A stretch of 5,790 bases of DNA from an uncultured Bacteroidales bacterium (GTDB taxonomy: Bacteria > Bacteroidota > Bacteroidia > Bacteroidales > JAUNSR01). The stretch covers positions 1 to 5,790 of the forward strand of contig CAMTOW010000155.1 in NCBI GenBank assembly GCA_947074245.1, read 5' to 3'. This document shows, piece after piece, positions 5,737-5,790 of the stretch. The notes beneath the pieces were generated by a model. It had not been told where the DNA came from and ran no database searches. It saw only the letters and a program-made list of their open reading frames with translations. A program made the translations under genes and the position numbers. Numbering within the stretch: position 1 is the first letter of the stretch; each line of letters starts with the position of its first letter.

Positions 5737-5790
5737 GCCCAGATGGCGGAATCGGTAGACGCGCTGGTCTCAAACACCAGTGGATTCACT
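5737..5790 (+). tRNA. tRNA-Leu (anticodon CAA), 3' part beyond the window
   Basis: The sequence starts with the acceptor strand GCCCAGA (5737-5743), then TG and a D arm with GCG...CGC stem and the invariant GG of the D loop. The anticodon stem-loop is CTGGT, loop CTCAAAC, ACCAG (5764-5780). In the seven-base loop the anticodon is CAA, reading the UUG leucine codon. TGGATTCACT (5781-5790) begins the long variable arm expected for a leucine tRNA. The rest of the variable arm, the T arm and the acceptor 3' strand are cut off by the window end. The molecule is on the plus strand, divergent from the guanylyltransferase gene, with a strong promoter at 5669-5699. Confidence 0.95.

Noticed and set aside
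1..5790. CRISPR array, insertion sequence, toxin-antitoxin or defence system
   Set aside because: No regularly spaced repeats, no transposase or integrase motifs, no terminal inverted repeats and no unexplained gene pair; every sizeable conserved frame is a housekeeping family.

Overview
The window is ordinary chromosomal sequence from a member of the Bacteroidota, most likely the order Bacteroidales. The protein families, their order, the weak or absent Shine-Dalgarno sequences and a textbook Bacteroidetes-type promoter (TTTG, 19-base spacer, TAcTTTTG) all point there. I cannot name a genus. The first 48 bases are not biological. They are an Illumina TruSeq P7/index/read-2 adapter left at the end of a contig, so this is the tip of an assembled contig, plausibly from a metagenome or draft genome.

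Layout: adapter (1-48); 5'-truncated aroQ, type II 3-dehydroquinate dehydratase (49-443); pyk, pyruvate kinase (506-1969); a COMT-type O-methyltransferase whose start overlaps the pyk stop by one base (1969-2610); a hairpin plus T-run (2619-2655); rbfA, the 30S maturation factor, starting only 11 bases after that T-run (2667-2999); a second hairpin plus T-run (3012-3051); an FtsX/LolC/LolE-family inner-membrane permease (3088-4314); a strong two-way terminator in the convergent gap (4353-4391); a single-domain mannose-1-phosphate guanylyltransferase on the minus strand (4428-5504); an AT-rich divergent gap of 232 bases (5505-5736); and the first 54 bases of tRNA-Leu(CAA), cut by the window end (5737-5790).

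The five plus-strand genes look like one co-directional housekeeping cluster: aromatic amino acid precursor synthesis, the last step of glycolysis, a small-molecule methyltransferase of unknown substrate, ribosome maturation and envelope lipoprotein export. No shared pathway is evident. Only pyk and the methyltransferase are tightly coupled. The minus-strand gene makes GDP-mannose for surface glycans and is a separate unit, as is the tRNA.

I found no mobile element, CRISPR array, defence system or plausible new biological system. The most important observation is the adapter and the false 12-residue N-terminus it gives aroQ. After that come the hairpins placed very close to gene starts (rbfA, the permease, and the leader of the guanylyltransferase) and small ACCGA/TCGGT inverted repeats in two intergenic gaps.
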